NCBI RefSeq assembly: GCF_002155965.1
Contig: NZ_MUMH01000044.1
Span: 1 to 64,000, forward strand
DNA length: 64,000 nucleotides
Direction of reading: 5' to 3'
From: Allokutzneria sp. NRRL B-24872
Lineage (GTDB): Bacteria; Actinomycetota; Actinomycetes; Mycobacteriales; Pseudonocardiaceae
This document shows, one piece after another, positions 34,260 to 43,500 of this stretch (within the stretch, counting starts at the first letter, position 1; the number at the start of each line of letters is the position of its first letter). Made by a program: the position numbers and the translations under genes. The notes beneath the pieces are model-generated. The model did no database searches, was not told where the DNA came from, and was given only the letters and a program-made list of their open reading frames with translations.

Positions 34260-34295
34260 CGTTCTCGGCGGGGAACGTACTCCCCGCCGAGAACG
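34260..34295 (-). terminator. Perfect 15-base hairpin downstream of the DUF4097 gene
   Basis: CGTTCTCGGCGGGGA/TCCCCGCCGAGAACG with a six-base loop, 18 bases beyond the stop codon of the DUF4097 gene and 30 bases before the start of the PL7 gene. Confidence 0.85.
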
Positions 34296-34312
34296 CGTGT
34301 CAACGCAAGGGT

Positions 34313-35161
34313 TCAGGACCTGCGGACGATGACGTCGCCGTAGTTGGTCTTCGCTTGCACCTCAACGGTTTCACTCGCTCCGCCCGGAGACGCGACCTCC
34401 GCGAGGGCGTTGCGCACGCGGCCGAACCCGGTGCTCACGTCCAGCAGCGCGGCGGTGCCCTCGCGGACCCCGATCTCCAGGTCCCCCGCGCCCGTCTTGA
34501 TCACGACCACGCCGCGCACCACGTCGCCGACGCGGACGGAGCCGTTGGACGTGGCGGCCTCGATCCGGTCGCCGAGCGCGTGTTCGACGGCGATGTCGCC
34601 GTTGGCCGAGCGCACCCGCACCTCGCCGGTGACCGTGCCGATCTCGACGTGCCCGTTGGCGGTCTTCACCGTCCCGGTCCCGTCCAGCTCACCGATCTGG
34701 ATCTTGCCGGTGCCGGTGGTGATCTCCGCGCGGCCCACGGCGCGCTCGACCGAGGCGTGCCCGGCCGAGGTCTCCAGGCGCAATGCACCGGTGCGGTCCA
34801 GCCGCACGTGCCCGGCGGCCGTCTTGACCTCGCAGGTGCCCAGCGCGCCCTGGGCGGTGATCTCGCCGAGCGCGACGTCGCCGTCCAGCCGCGAGCCGGT
34901 CGGCAGCTGGACCGTCACGTCGATGGAGCGGGTCTTCTTGGACAGGCCCAGCGTCACCGACTTCGGCCCGGTGATCACGAGATTGCCGTCGGCGTAGTCG
35001 ACGCGCGTCTGCTCGGCCGCCTTCACGTCGGAGGCGTCGTCGGGGTTGGTGGGCACGACCTCCACGACCGTGTCCGTGCGCTCGCTCGCGACGATTCTGA
35101 TGTCACCGACCGCGATCTTGACGGTGGCGGAAATGGCTTGGGGCGTCTCGAAAATGGGCAT
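34313..35161 (-). CDS. DUF4097-family beta-strand repeat protein
   Basis: 282 residues composed of a long right-handed beta-type repeat: short strands alternating with G-(D/E)-(I/V) turns (AVGDIRIVASERTD, GEVRVRSANGDIAVEHAL, GDRIEAATSNGSVRVGDV, TGAGDLEIGVREG). This is the DUF4097/adhesin-like beta-helix of unknown role; no signal peptide. The ATG at 35159-35161 has AGGGGA six bases upstream. Together with the ribbon-helix-helix protein gene 70 bases upstream it forms a pair frequent in actinobacteria; the pair is often annotated as HicB-like antitoxin plus DUF4097, but no toxin is evident. Confidence 0.85.
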   Translation of the reverse strand: MPIFETPQAISATVKIAVGDIRIVASERTDTVVEVVPTNPDDASDVKAAEQTRVDYADGNLVITGPKSVTLGLSKKTRSIDVTVQLPTGSRLDGDVALGEITAQGALGTCEVKTAAGHVRLDRTGALRLETSAGHASVERAVGRAEITTGTGKIQIGELDGTGTVKTANGHVEIGTVTGEVRVRSANGDIAVEHALGDRIEAATSNGSVRVGDVVRGVVVIKTGAGDLEIGVREGTAALLDVSTGFGRVRNALAEVASPGGASETVEVQAKTNYGDVIVRRS

Positions 35162-35231
35162 GGCGAATCCCCTCATCGTGCTGGGTGGGCATCCCCGCGG
35201 TCAGGGGGATGTGCGAGAAGAACGGGTGCGG

Positions 35232-35735
35232 CTAGCGGACCCAGCCGGTGTAGCGCTGGCCGCCTCGGCCGCCGCGCTGACCGGCGTGGTGCTCGCGGTC
35301 CGGCTGCCGCAGCGACGCGGAGGCGATCCGGACGAGCCACGCGTTGACCGAGCGGCCCTCTTTGGCGGCGGCTTCCTCGATCGCGGACTTGAGCTGTTCG
35401 GGCAGTCGGAAGTTGATCCGCGCCGTCGCCGCCTCATCGGCGCCCGGTACGGGCTCCTCGACCTCGGGTCCCGACGCGGGCGCCTCCTCCGACGGCGGCG
35501 GTGTGACCACGAAGTTCGGGTCGCGCCCCCGCATCCGCAGCTCGACCGAGCCGGGTGCGAGGTCGCGGGTGATCTCGTCCGCGGCCGCCGACAGCGCCTC
35601 CAGCAGCGTCAGCCGGATCGCCGACCGCAACGACACCGTCATGCGCTCGACCACCTCTTCGGCGTCACGCCCACTGCCCTCGACGAGCACCGCGAGCTCC
35701 CGCCCGAGGCCCTCCACATACGAGCTCAAGTCCAT
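35232..35735 (-). CDS. Ribbon-helix-helix (HicB/Arc-like) DNA-binding protein
   Basis: 167 residues. A C-terminal Arc/HicB-type RHH domain is seen at about 105-150 (ATARINFRLPEQLKSAIEEA, AAKEGRSVNAWLVRIASASL), preceded by an acidic linker (PPPSEEAPASGPEVEEPVPG) and a helical N-terminal region (about 1-60). RHH proteins bind short repeated operators as dimers; five GGCG/YCA-type repeats lie upstream, fitting autoregulation. The ATG at 35733-35735 lies inside the first repeat. The adjacent DUF4097 gene is the likely target. Confidence 0.75.
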   Translation of the reverse strand: MDLSSYVEGLGRELAVLVEGSGRDAEEVVERMTVSLRSAIRLTLLEALSAAADEITRDLAPGSVELRMRGRDPNFVVTPPPSEEAPASGPEVEEPVPGADEAATARINFRLPEQLKSAIEEAAAKEGRSVNAWLVRIASASLRQPDREHHAGQRGGRGGQRYTGWVR

Positions 35736-35807
35736 GGCACCACTATGACATGCCCAGCGGCGCCACTTCAAGCCATCATGGCGTCACTTTGGCGCCATAT
35801 GGCGTTT
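35735..35807 (-). promoter_or_regulatory. Reiterated GGCG-box array upstream of the RHH gene
   Basis: Short similar boxes follow each other: TGGCACCA (35735-35742), GGCGCCAC (35759-35766), ATGGCGTCAC (35778-35787), TTGGCGCCATA (35789-35799, palindromic core TGGCGCCA) and ATGGCGTTT (35799-35807). Multiple short half-sites are typical of RHH-protein operators. Confidence 0.55.
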
Positions 35808-35815
35808 CCGCTGCT

Positions 35816-36274
35816 CTAGACCCTCTCCGCTACCTGCCAGGTGACGCGCGTCGGACGGGAACCTGTCTTGGTGAACTCACGCACTGCTTCGCGCACGTCC
35901 GCGAGCGGGAGCGCTGCGTTGCGCCGGAAGCGGGCTCCGCTGGTGGGGTCGAACCACAGTTCGGGAGCGTCTGCGCTCGGATTGGGGTTGAGAGAGTCCC
36001 AGACGTCTTCGTCGCCGTAGTAGTTCAGAGCACCCCAGCCAGTTTCCGGGTTGGTGGAGACGCGGAGTTGGTGTTCGGGGAACTCTTCGTCGTCGATGCG
36101 GTGGTGGAGCATGCTGCGGCAGGGACGGTCCCAGAGGTAGAGCTGGCTGGTCCAGACAGGATGCGGCACGTCGATGACCGTGCGGATGACCTCGGCGATC
36201 TCGTGCTCGGTGCTGGCGTAGACGAAGCGGTTGTCGATGATGGCGGTGAGGATCAGGCCGGTGCCGCTGGTCAT
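35816..36274 (-). CDS. Imm1-family immunity protein
   Basis: 152 residues. Contains the Imm1 hallmark stretch PETGWGALNYYGDEDVW near residue 77 and SLNPNPSADAPELWFDP, in a small alpha/beta protein with no signal peptide. Imm1 proteins neutralise polymorphic-toxin deaminases and other effectors of the same cell. Its ATG overlaps the TGA of the deaminase gene (ATGA, 36271-36274), which is the usual toxin-then-immunity order and coupling. It probably protects the producer from the deaminase encoded upstream. Confidence 0.8.
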   Translation of the reverse strand: MTSGTGLILTAIIDNRFVYASTEHEIAEVIRTVIDVPHPVWTSQLYLWDRPCRSMLHHRIDDEEFPEHQLRVSTNPETGWGALNYYGDEDVWDSLNPNPSADAPELWFDPTSGARFRRNAALPLADVREAVREFTKTGSRPTRVTWQVAERV

Positions 36275-37065
36275 GGTTGTGCCCTTCCTTCGAGGACGAA
36301 TGGTTCGTCGGCTTCCGGCTCCCACACCACGAGCGTGTAGCCCTTCGGGAGGATCGCTCGCACCGCGCGAGGGCAGCTGAGCGGGCCACCGCACACGGTG
36401 TTGTTGATGACTACTGCGGCGTAGGTGATGCCCAGGGTGCGCATACGGTATGCGATCTTCGTTTCGACGTGGTCGGCGGCGCCGATGGCGCCGTCCTGTC
36501 TGGTGCGCGGGAAGTGCGGCGAGTTGAGCAGGAACAGTTCCGCTTGGGTGGCGTCCTCATCGCGGCAGCTGGTGACCAGCGCGTGCGAACCGTCGCCCAC
36601 GACGCAGACGCCTGTTGTGCGTTGTGAGGTGCGCTCGGGGAGCAGGGCAGCGATAGCGGCGGCCCATTCCCGGGTGAGCGCGAGGTCCAGGCTCTGCCCG
36701 GGGCCGTCAGGTGAGTAGCGGCGGGCCGGGTGCGGGACGCTGACGCTGCGCTCGGCCGGTTTCCAGTCCTCGGGAAAGGTGGGGATCGTCGGCGCGGCGA
36801 GTGCGGGGAAGACGTCTCCGATGTAGGTGTTGATCTTCTCGGTGACGTGGTCGAGTGCATCAGCGGCGTCCAAGAACTCCTGGGCGGCGGACTCCAATCC
36901 CTGCTGGGCGTCTTGGAGCGCGAAGTTCTCCCTGCCGACCGAGACCATGGCCAAGCTCGGTCGGTGTTCGTCGAGGATGCGCTGGGCGAGAGAGCGCAGC
37001 GCAGCAGCGGGACTGGCGTCGCGGGCCATGCAGAGCCGGTTGCAGACCTCGGCCAGATAGCCCAC
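36271..37065 (-). CDS. SCP1.201/DddA-like deaminase toxin
   Basis: 264 residues. The N-terminal half (about 1-110) is helical (LRSLAQRILDEHRPSL, AAQEFLDAADALDHVTEKIN), a likely trafficking/ESX-associated region. The C-terminal half has the deaminase zinc site: HVE at 199-201 (GAADHVETKIAYRMRT) and CGGPLSC at 225-231 (VVINNTVCGGPLSC) followed by ILPKGYTLVVW, the exact order of the SCP1.201-like family that includes the double-stranded-DNA cytidine deaminase DddA. GTG start at 37063-37065, two bases after the upstream gene stop. An Imm1 gene follows with a 4-base overlap. Antibacterial (competitor-directed) DNA or RNA deamination is the inferred role. Confidence 0.82.
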   Translation of the reverse strand: MGYLAEVCNRLCMARDASPAAALRSLAQRILDEHRPSLAMVSVGRENFALQDAQQGLESAAQEFLDAADALDHVTEKINTYIGDVFPALAAPTIPTFPEDWKPAERSVSVPHPARRYSPDGPGQSLDLALTREWAAAIAALLPERTSQRTTGVCVVGDGSHALVTSCRDEDATQAELFLLNSPHFPRTRQDGAIGAADHVETKIAYRMRTLGITYAAVVINNTVCGGPLSCPRAVRAILPKGYTLVVWEPEADEPFVLEGRAQP

Positions 37066-37067
37066 CG

Positions 37068-37325
37068 CTAGTACTCCGCCGCCGCGCCGCGCAGCAGCGA
37101 TGAGCAGTGATGCAGACGATCAATGCCGCTGACGATCTTCTCGATAGCAGTGTGGGTGTGGGCGAGCGCCGTCGCGGCTTCATCGCGCAGGGACCCGGCC
37201 CAGGCGGAGCTGAGCTGTGCCTGCATCTGCTCGACGGCCTCGCGGTGGGCGCTGGCGGCTCCGATGTCGTGCTCGACCGCCCCGGCCAGGACGGTGAGGA
37301 TCACGCGGATTTCGCCAGCGGACAC
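37068..37325 (-). CDS. Small helical WXG100/ESX-like protein
   Basis: 85 residues: two helices (IRVILTVLAGAVEHDIGAAS, EAVEQMQAQLSSAW) followed by a turn AWAGSLRDEAATAL and a final helix. The size, two-helix hairpin and W-x-G spacing (SAWAGSL) fit an ESX/type VII small helper protein of the WXG100 superfamily. Encoded just before the deaminase gene (stop two bases before its start) and so is probably its secretion partner or pseudo-chaperone. GTG start at 37323-37325 with GAGGGGGA upstream. No secretion-machinery genes are in the window. Confidence 0.7.
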   Translation of the reverse strand: MSAGEIRVILTVLAGAVEHDIGAASAHREAVEQMQAQLSSAWAGSLRDEAATALAHTHTAIEKIVSGIDRLHHCSSLLRGAAAEY

Positions 37326-37391
37326 GTTCTCGTCCCCCTCGTTGATCTGAGCTCAACCAGGCACTCGATGTCGATCGCCGGTCGGGTGGCT

Positions 37392-37421
37392 GTCCGGCCA
37401 CGGGTCGACGGTGGCACGGAC
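37392..37421 (-). terminator. Possible terminator behind the PKS operon (weak)
   Basis: Imperfect arms GTCCGGCCAC and GTGGCACGGAC lie about 126 bases after the PKS-B stop in the short gap (37326-37546) before the toxin module, which otherwise shows no gene. Confidence 0.3.
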
Positions 37422-37546
37422 GTCATCGGGTTTCAGCAGTCTCGGGCGGGATTTCCTTTGGCAGAAGTGGGCTGCGAGCACGACGAGTTCGCGCGCATCC
37501 TCTCCGCTCAGTGCTCAGTCACGCATGACGGCATCGACAACGTGTT

Positions 37547-40500
37547 CTACCTACTCGCCAACCCACCAACCCACGACGACACCACGGCCGCAGTCCGCGC
37601 CGCGTGCTCGGTCACCACCGTGAAGTGATTCCCGGGCACACCAACAGGCTCGACCCCAGGCCACTCCGCCCGCCACGCGACGTCCTCAGACACCTCAGGC
37701 ATGCACTCCGTCGCCTGGATGAACAGTGTCGGTGTCGCCAGCATCTCCGGTCGCCAGCTGCGGAAGATACGCATGTACCCACCCATCGCGGTGAGCTGCG
37801 GGCCGTCCACCGCCATCGCGTCGAAGCCGCTGATCTGCTTGCCGTACATGGCTTTCCGGAAGTCGCGGTCAAGCTCCTGGTCGGGCGCGAAGCTGTCGAT
37901 GAGCACGAGACCGGCGGCGGGACGGCCCACGTTCGCGAGGTGCGCGGCGACGGCGTGCGCGGTCCAGCCACCGGAGGAGTGCGCGAGCAGCACGATCGGC
38001 GCGGAACCGAACTGCCGAGCAAGCGCCTCGGCGTGGTGTGCGGCGAGCGCGGAAACACTCGCGGGCAAGGGTTCTCCGGCGCGGTATCCGGGTGAGTGCA
38101 GCGCCCACATCTCGTGGCTGCCGCGGAAGGCCGAAGCGAAGCCAGCGAACTGTTGCGTCCCAACGGGGGGAACGAGGGACGGCACGCACACGAGCTTCAC
38201 GGGGCCGGGGCCCGCCGCCAGCCGGACCGGCGCCTCACCGAGGAAGCGGGTGAAGCTGGGGGCGAACTGGGACATGCCTTCCAGCAGCTCGACGTACTCG
38301 TCGACGCGGCCGAGCTCGTGGGAGTGGCGGTACTGCGTGCGAATGGGGTCGTCCTCGGGCGCGGGGGCCGTGGCGCGCTCGATGTGCTCGGCGAGCGCCG
38401 AGGGGGTGGGGTGGTCGAACACCATGGTGGCGGGCAGTTTCAGCCCGGTGGCCCGGCTGAGCCGGTTGCGCAGCTCCACGCCGGTCAGCGAGTCGAAGCC
38501 GAGTTCGGCCAGCGCCGCCGAGGGATCGACGGGGCCGCGGTAGCCGAGCACGTCGGCGATGTGCTTCTGCACCAACTCCAGGATGTCCGCGGGTTCGTCG
38601 CTCAGCACGGGCGCCTCGACGACGAGCTTCACCGGGATGGAGACCGGGCGCGTGCTGGCGCATCCGGCGTCGAACAGCTCCAGAGCCTCCACAGTGGACA
38701 GACCGAGGACGCCGTGGCGCGCGATCCGTGACCGCTCGGCCGCACCGAGGCCGTCCGTGATGCCGCCGTCGCCGTCCCACATCCCCCACGCGAGCGAGGT
38801 CGCGGCGAGCCCCGCGGCGTGCCGGTGCTGGGCGAGTGCGTCGAGGTAGGTGTTGGCGGCGGCGTAGGCGGCCTGGCCCGCGCTGCCGACGATTCCGGCG
38901 AAGGACGAGAACAGCACGAACGCCGACAGGTCGCGCTCCGCGGTCAGCTCGTGCAGGTTCCGCGCGCCGTCGACCTTCGGCGCGAGCACGGCAGCCAACC
39001 TCGACGGCGTGAGGGACTCCGAGGCGCCGTCGTCCAGCACTGCGGCGGCGTGGATCACCCCGCGAAGGTCCGGGATCGCCCGCAGAACCGCGCGCAGGGC
39101 TTCACGATCGGCAACGTCACAGGCCACAGTGGACACTCGGGTGTCGCCGAGGTCCAACGCCTCAGGCTCAGACCGCCCGAGCAGCACCACGTGCCGCACA
39201 CCGTGGTCCTCGGCGAGGTGCCGAGCCACCACGCGTCCGAGCTTCCCACCGCCGCCAGTGATCAGCACGGAGCCTTCGCTGTCCCACTTCGCCTCGCCGT
39301 CAGTGGCCACCCGAACCAGGCGCGGCGCGAGCAAACGCCCGTCCCGCAGCGCGAGTTCCGGCTCAGCGGAGGTCAGCGCGTGCGCTGGCACCTCGTGCGG
39401 CTCACAATCGATGTCCAGCAAGGAGAACTCGCCGGGCCGCTCAGCGATGGCCGAGCGCACCAATCCCCACACCGGAGCCGCGTCCAGGTTCGGCGAGTCC
39501 GTGTGAACGGCGCCCCGGGTCAGCACGACCGACCGAGCAGCGGACGATGAGCGAACCACCTCCAGCGCCTCATAGGCGTCTTGGACGAAGCGCACCGAGG
39601 GCAGCACTCCGCCGCGCCCACCGGGCACCTCCACCCACTCCTGCGCGTACATCGCATCGGAGCGCGAAGGCCGGAACGGTCGCAGCACCAATCCATCCAC
39701 AGTGGACACAACACGGTCGGAGACATCAGCGATCAGCAGAGAAACCGAATCCTCCACAAAGGACAATCGAACGCGCGCCGACGAGACGCCGGCCGCGTAC
39801 AGCGACACCCCGCGCCACACGAACGGAAGCCCGGCCACGTCGGAAGTGCTCGAAGCGAGGCTCATCGCGTGCAGGGCCGAATCCGCGAGCGCGGGGTGCA
39901 ACTGGTGCCCAGTCCCCGCAACGGAAACCTCAGCGAAGATCTCCTCACCGCGCCGCCACGCCGCGTGAAGTCCGCGGAACGTCGGCCCGTAGTGGAATCC
40001 CGCAGCGGAGAGCCGGTCGTAGAAGCCCTCCAGCGACAGCGGCGAAGATCCCTCCGGCGGCCAGGTCGTCCACTCCACGGGCGGCGGCGGCACTGCGGGC
40101 TCCAGCGCGGCGGTCGCGTGCCGGACCCACCCCTGCTCGCCGCGCGCCTCGATGACGAGCGAGTGCTCGGAGTCCTCGACACGCAGCTCCACCTCGCCGT
40201 TCTCCGGCAGCACGAGCGGCGTCTCCAACGTCAGCTCCGCGATGCGCGCGCCGTTGCTGACCTGGAAAGCCAGATCGAGGAAGCCGGTGGCGGGGAACAA
40301 CATGCGGTCGCCGACGCGGTGCTCCGCCAGCCACGGGTCGCGCTCCGGCGACAACATCACCGACAGCGACGACCCCGGCCAGAACCGCTCGTGCTCGAAC
40401 GGATAGGTCGGCAGTGGCGCCCGCCGAGCGCCGGAGAACATCGCGGCCAGTGAAACCGGGACACCGTGCACGAAAAGCGCTCCGACGGCCTCCGCGAAGG

Positions 40501-43500
40501 CCGCGTCCTCGGGCTGGTCCTTGCGCAACGCGGGAATGAGCACGCCGTCCGCGCCCAGCGAGCAGAGCGTGTTGTCCGGCCCGAGCTCCAAGAAGACCGA
40601 CGACGCGAGCTGAGTCATGCCGTCGTGGAACCGCACGGTCTCGCGGACGTGCCGGACCCAGTACTCCGGGGTGTCCACAGCACCGGCAGTCACGATCGGA
40701 ATCGTCGGCGCGTTGAAGGTCAGGCGGGACACCACGGCCGCGAAGTCGTCGAGCATGGGGTCCATCAGCGGGGAATGGAAGGCGTGGCTCACCGCGAGCC
40801 GCTTCGTCCTTCGCCCGCGCTCGCGCCACAACCGCTCCTGCGCGGCGATCTCCTCCGTGCTGCCGGACAGCACGACCGCCTGCGGGCCGTTGACCGCCGC
40901 GACCGCGATGCCCGACACCTCGGACTCAGCGGCCTGCACGGCGAGCATGGCTCCACCAGCCGGGAGCGCCTGCATCAGCCTGCCGCGCGCGGTGATCAGC
41001 TCGCACGCGTCGGCCAGCGAGAGCACCCCGCTCACGTGGGCCGCCGCGAGCTCGCCGACGGAGTGCCCGATGAGGTGGCTCGGCCGCACGCCAAGGCTCT
41101 CGACCAGCCGGAACAACGCGACCTCCACCGCGAAGATCGCGGGCTGCGCGTAGCCGGTCTCGTTGAGCGCTTCGGAATGCAGGACGTCGCGGAGCGGCTG
41201 GTCCAGGTGCTGATCGAGGTGCGCCGACACCGCATCGAACGCCTCCGCGAACACCGGATACGCCTCGTACAGCCCCTGGCCCATGCCGAGGCGCTGGCTG
41301 CCCTGCCCGGTGAACATGATCGCGAGAGACGGTTCCTCGCGGACCTCACCCGCCATAACGGTGCGACCGACGATCGCGGCGCGGTGCCTCATCGCCGCCC
41401 GCGTGCTCAAGGTCAACCCGACGTCGGCCGGGTCAAGCTCGTCCACAGCCGCCGAGACCCGCGAGATCTGGCGCTGGAGCCCGGCTTCAGTGCGCGCTGA
41501 GATCACCCACGGCACAGCCCGCGAAGCGCCAACAGCACGCGGTGCGGCGGGGGCGGGCTCGATGATCACGTGCGCGTTCGTCCCGCTCACACCGAACGAG
41601 GACACGCCGGCGCGGCCGGACCACGGCGTGGACTCGGTCACCAACCGCACGTCCCCGGTCGACCAGTCCACAGTGGACGTCGGCGTGCTCACGTGCAGGG
41701 TCGCGGGCAGCGTGCCGTTGCGCATCGCCAGCACGGTCTTGATCACGCCTGCCAAGCCGGAGGCGGCCTGGGTGTGGCCGATCGTCGACTTCACCGAGCC
41801 GAGCCACAACGGCTCGGGCCGATCTTGGCCGTACGAAGCCAAGATCGCCTGCGCCTCGATCGGATCGCCCAGCCGCGTGCCGGTCCCGTGTGCCTCCACG
41901 TATGAGATGTCGGACGGTCGCAGGTCCGCGTCGGCGAGCGCCGCGGCGATCACGCGCTGCTGCGAGGGGCCGTTCGGCGCGCTCAGCCCGTTGGACGCGC
42001 CATCGGAGTTCACCGCCGAGCCCCTGATCACGGCCAGGACCTCGTGCGCGTTGCGGCGTGCGTCGGAGAGCCGTTCGACCATGACCGCGGTGACGCCCTC
42101 GGCGAAGTTCGTCCCGTCCGCGGCGTCGGAGAAGGACTTGCACCGACCGTCAGCGGCGAGGCCGCCCTGCTTGCTGAACTCGCTGAACACCGTAGGCGTC
42201 AGCAGCAGGGCCACTCCGGCGGCGATCGCGAGCGAGCACTCTCCGTTGCGCAGAGCCTTGATCGCGAGGTGCAGCGCCACCAGCGACGACGAGCACGCCG
42301 TGTCGACGGTGAGCGCGGGGCCTTCCAAACCGAACTGGTAGGCGATGCGGCCCGACATGACGCTGCCCGCGTCGGCGGTGGTGAGGTACCCCTCGGCGGC
42401 CTCGGCCATCAGGCCCGCGTAGCCCTGGGAAGAGCCGCCGACGAACACGCCGGTCCGGCTGCCCTTCAACGAGTTCGGGTCGATGCCAGCGCGCTCGACG
42501 ACCTCCCACGCGGTCTCCAGCAGCAGGCGTTGCTGCGGGTCCATCGCGAGCGCTTCGCGCGGGGAGATCCCGAAGAACGCCGCGTCGAAGCCCGCGATGT
42601 CGTCCAGGAAACCGCCGACGCGGGGCGTGCTCGTCGAGCCGAGGTCCCAGCCACGGTCAGCCGGGAAGCTGGTCATCGCGTCGGTTTCCTGGCGCAGCAG
42701 CTCCCACAGGTCCTCCGGCCCGCGCACGCCGCCGGGCAGGCGGCAGCTCATCGCCACGATCGCGATCGGCTCGGTGGTCGCGGAGGGCGCGGGTTCGGTG
42801 ACGCTCACCGCGCCGAGCAGGTGATCGACGAGCGCCGCCGGGGTCGGGTGGTCGAACACCACCGTGGCGGGCAGGCGCGTGCCGAGCGCGGTGCTCAGTC
42901 GATCACGCAGGTCAACGGCGGTGACGGAGTCGAATCCGGCTTCGCGGAAGGCTCTGCCGGGCTGAACGTCATCACTGGACGCGAGCCCGAGCACCTTGGC
43001 CGCGTGCGTGCGCACCAGGTCCACCAGCTCGCGGCGCGAACGACCGACAGGTGAAGCGACCGGCTCTGCTTCGGCGAACTCCTCGAAGAACGGCCGGTGG
43101 CGACTGGCCGAATAGCCTGGCACGAAACGCTTCCAGTCCATATCGGCTACGGAGACCGTGACGTCGTCGTGCTCAACGGCCTGCCGCAGCGCCGTGAGCG
43201 CCAGGTTGGCGGGCATCGGGCGCATGCCGACGCGGTCCAGGAAGCGCTTCGCAGCCTCACCCGCCGCCATGCCTCCGCCCGCCCACGCGCCCCAAGCAAC
43301 CGAGGTCGCGGGAAGGCCACGAGCACGCCGGTTCTCCGCCAATGCGTCCAGATGCGCGTTCGCCGCCGCGTAGATCGCCTGGCCCGCGCCGCCCCACACA
43401 CCCGCGTTGGAGGAGAACAGCACGAACGCGTCCACGTCGCTGACCAGCGAGTCCAAGTGCTGGGCACCCAGAACCTTGGCCGCCAGCTCCCTTTCCAGAG

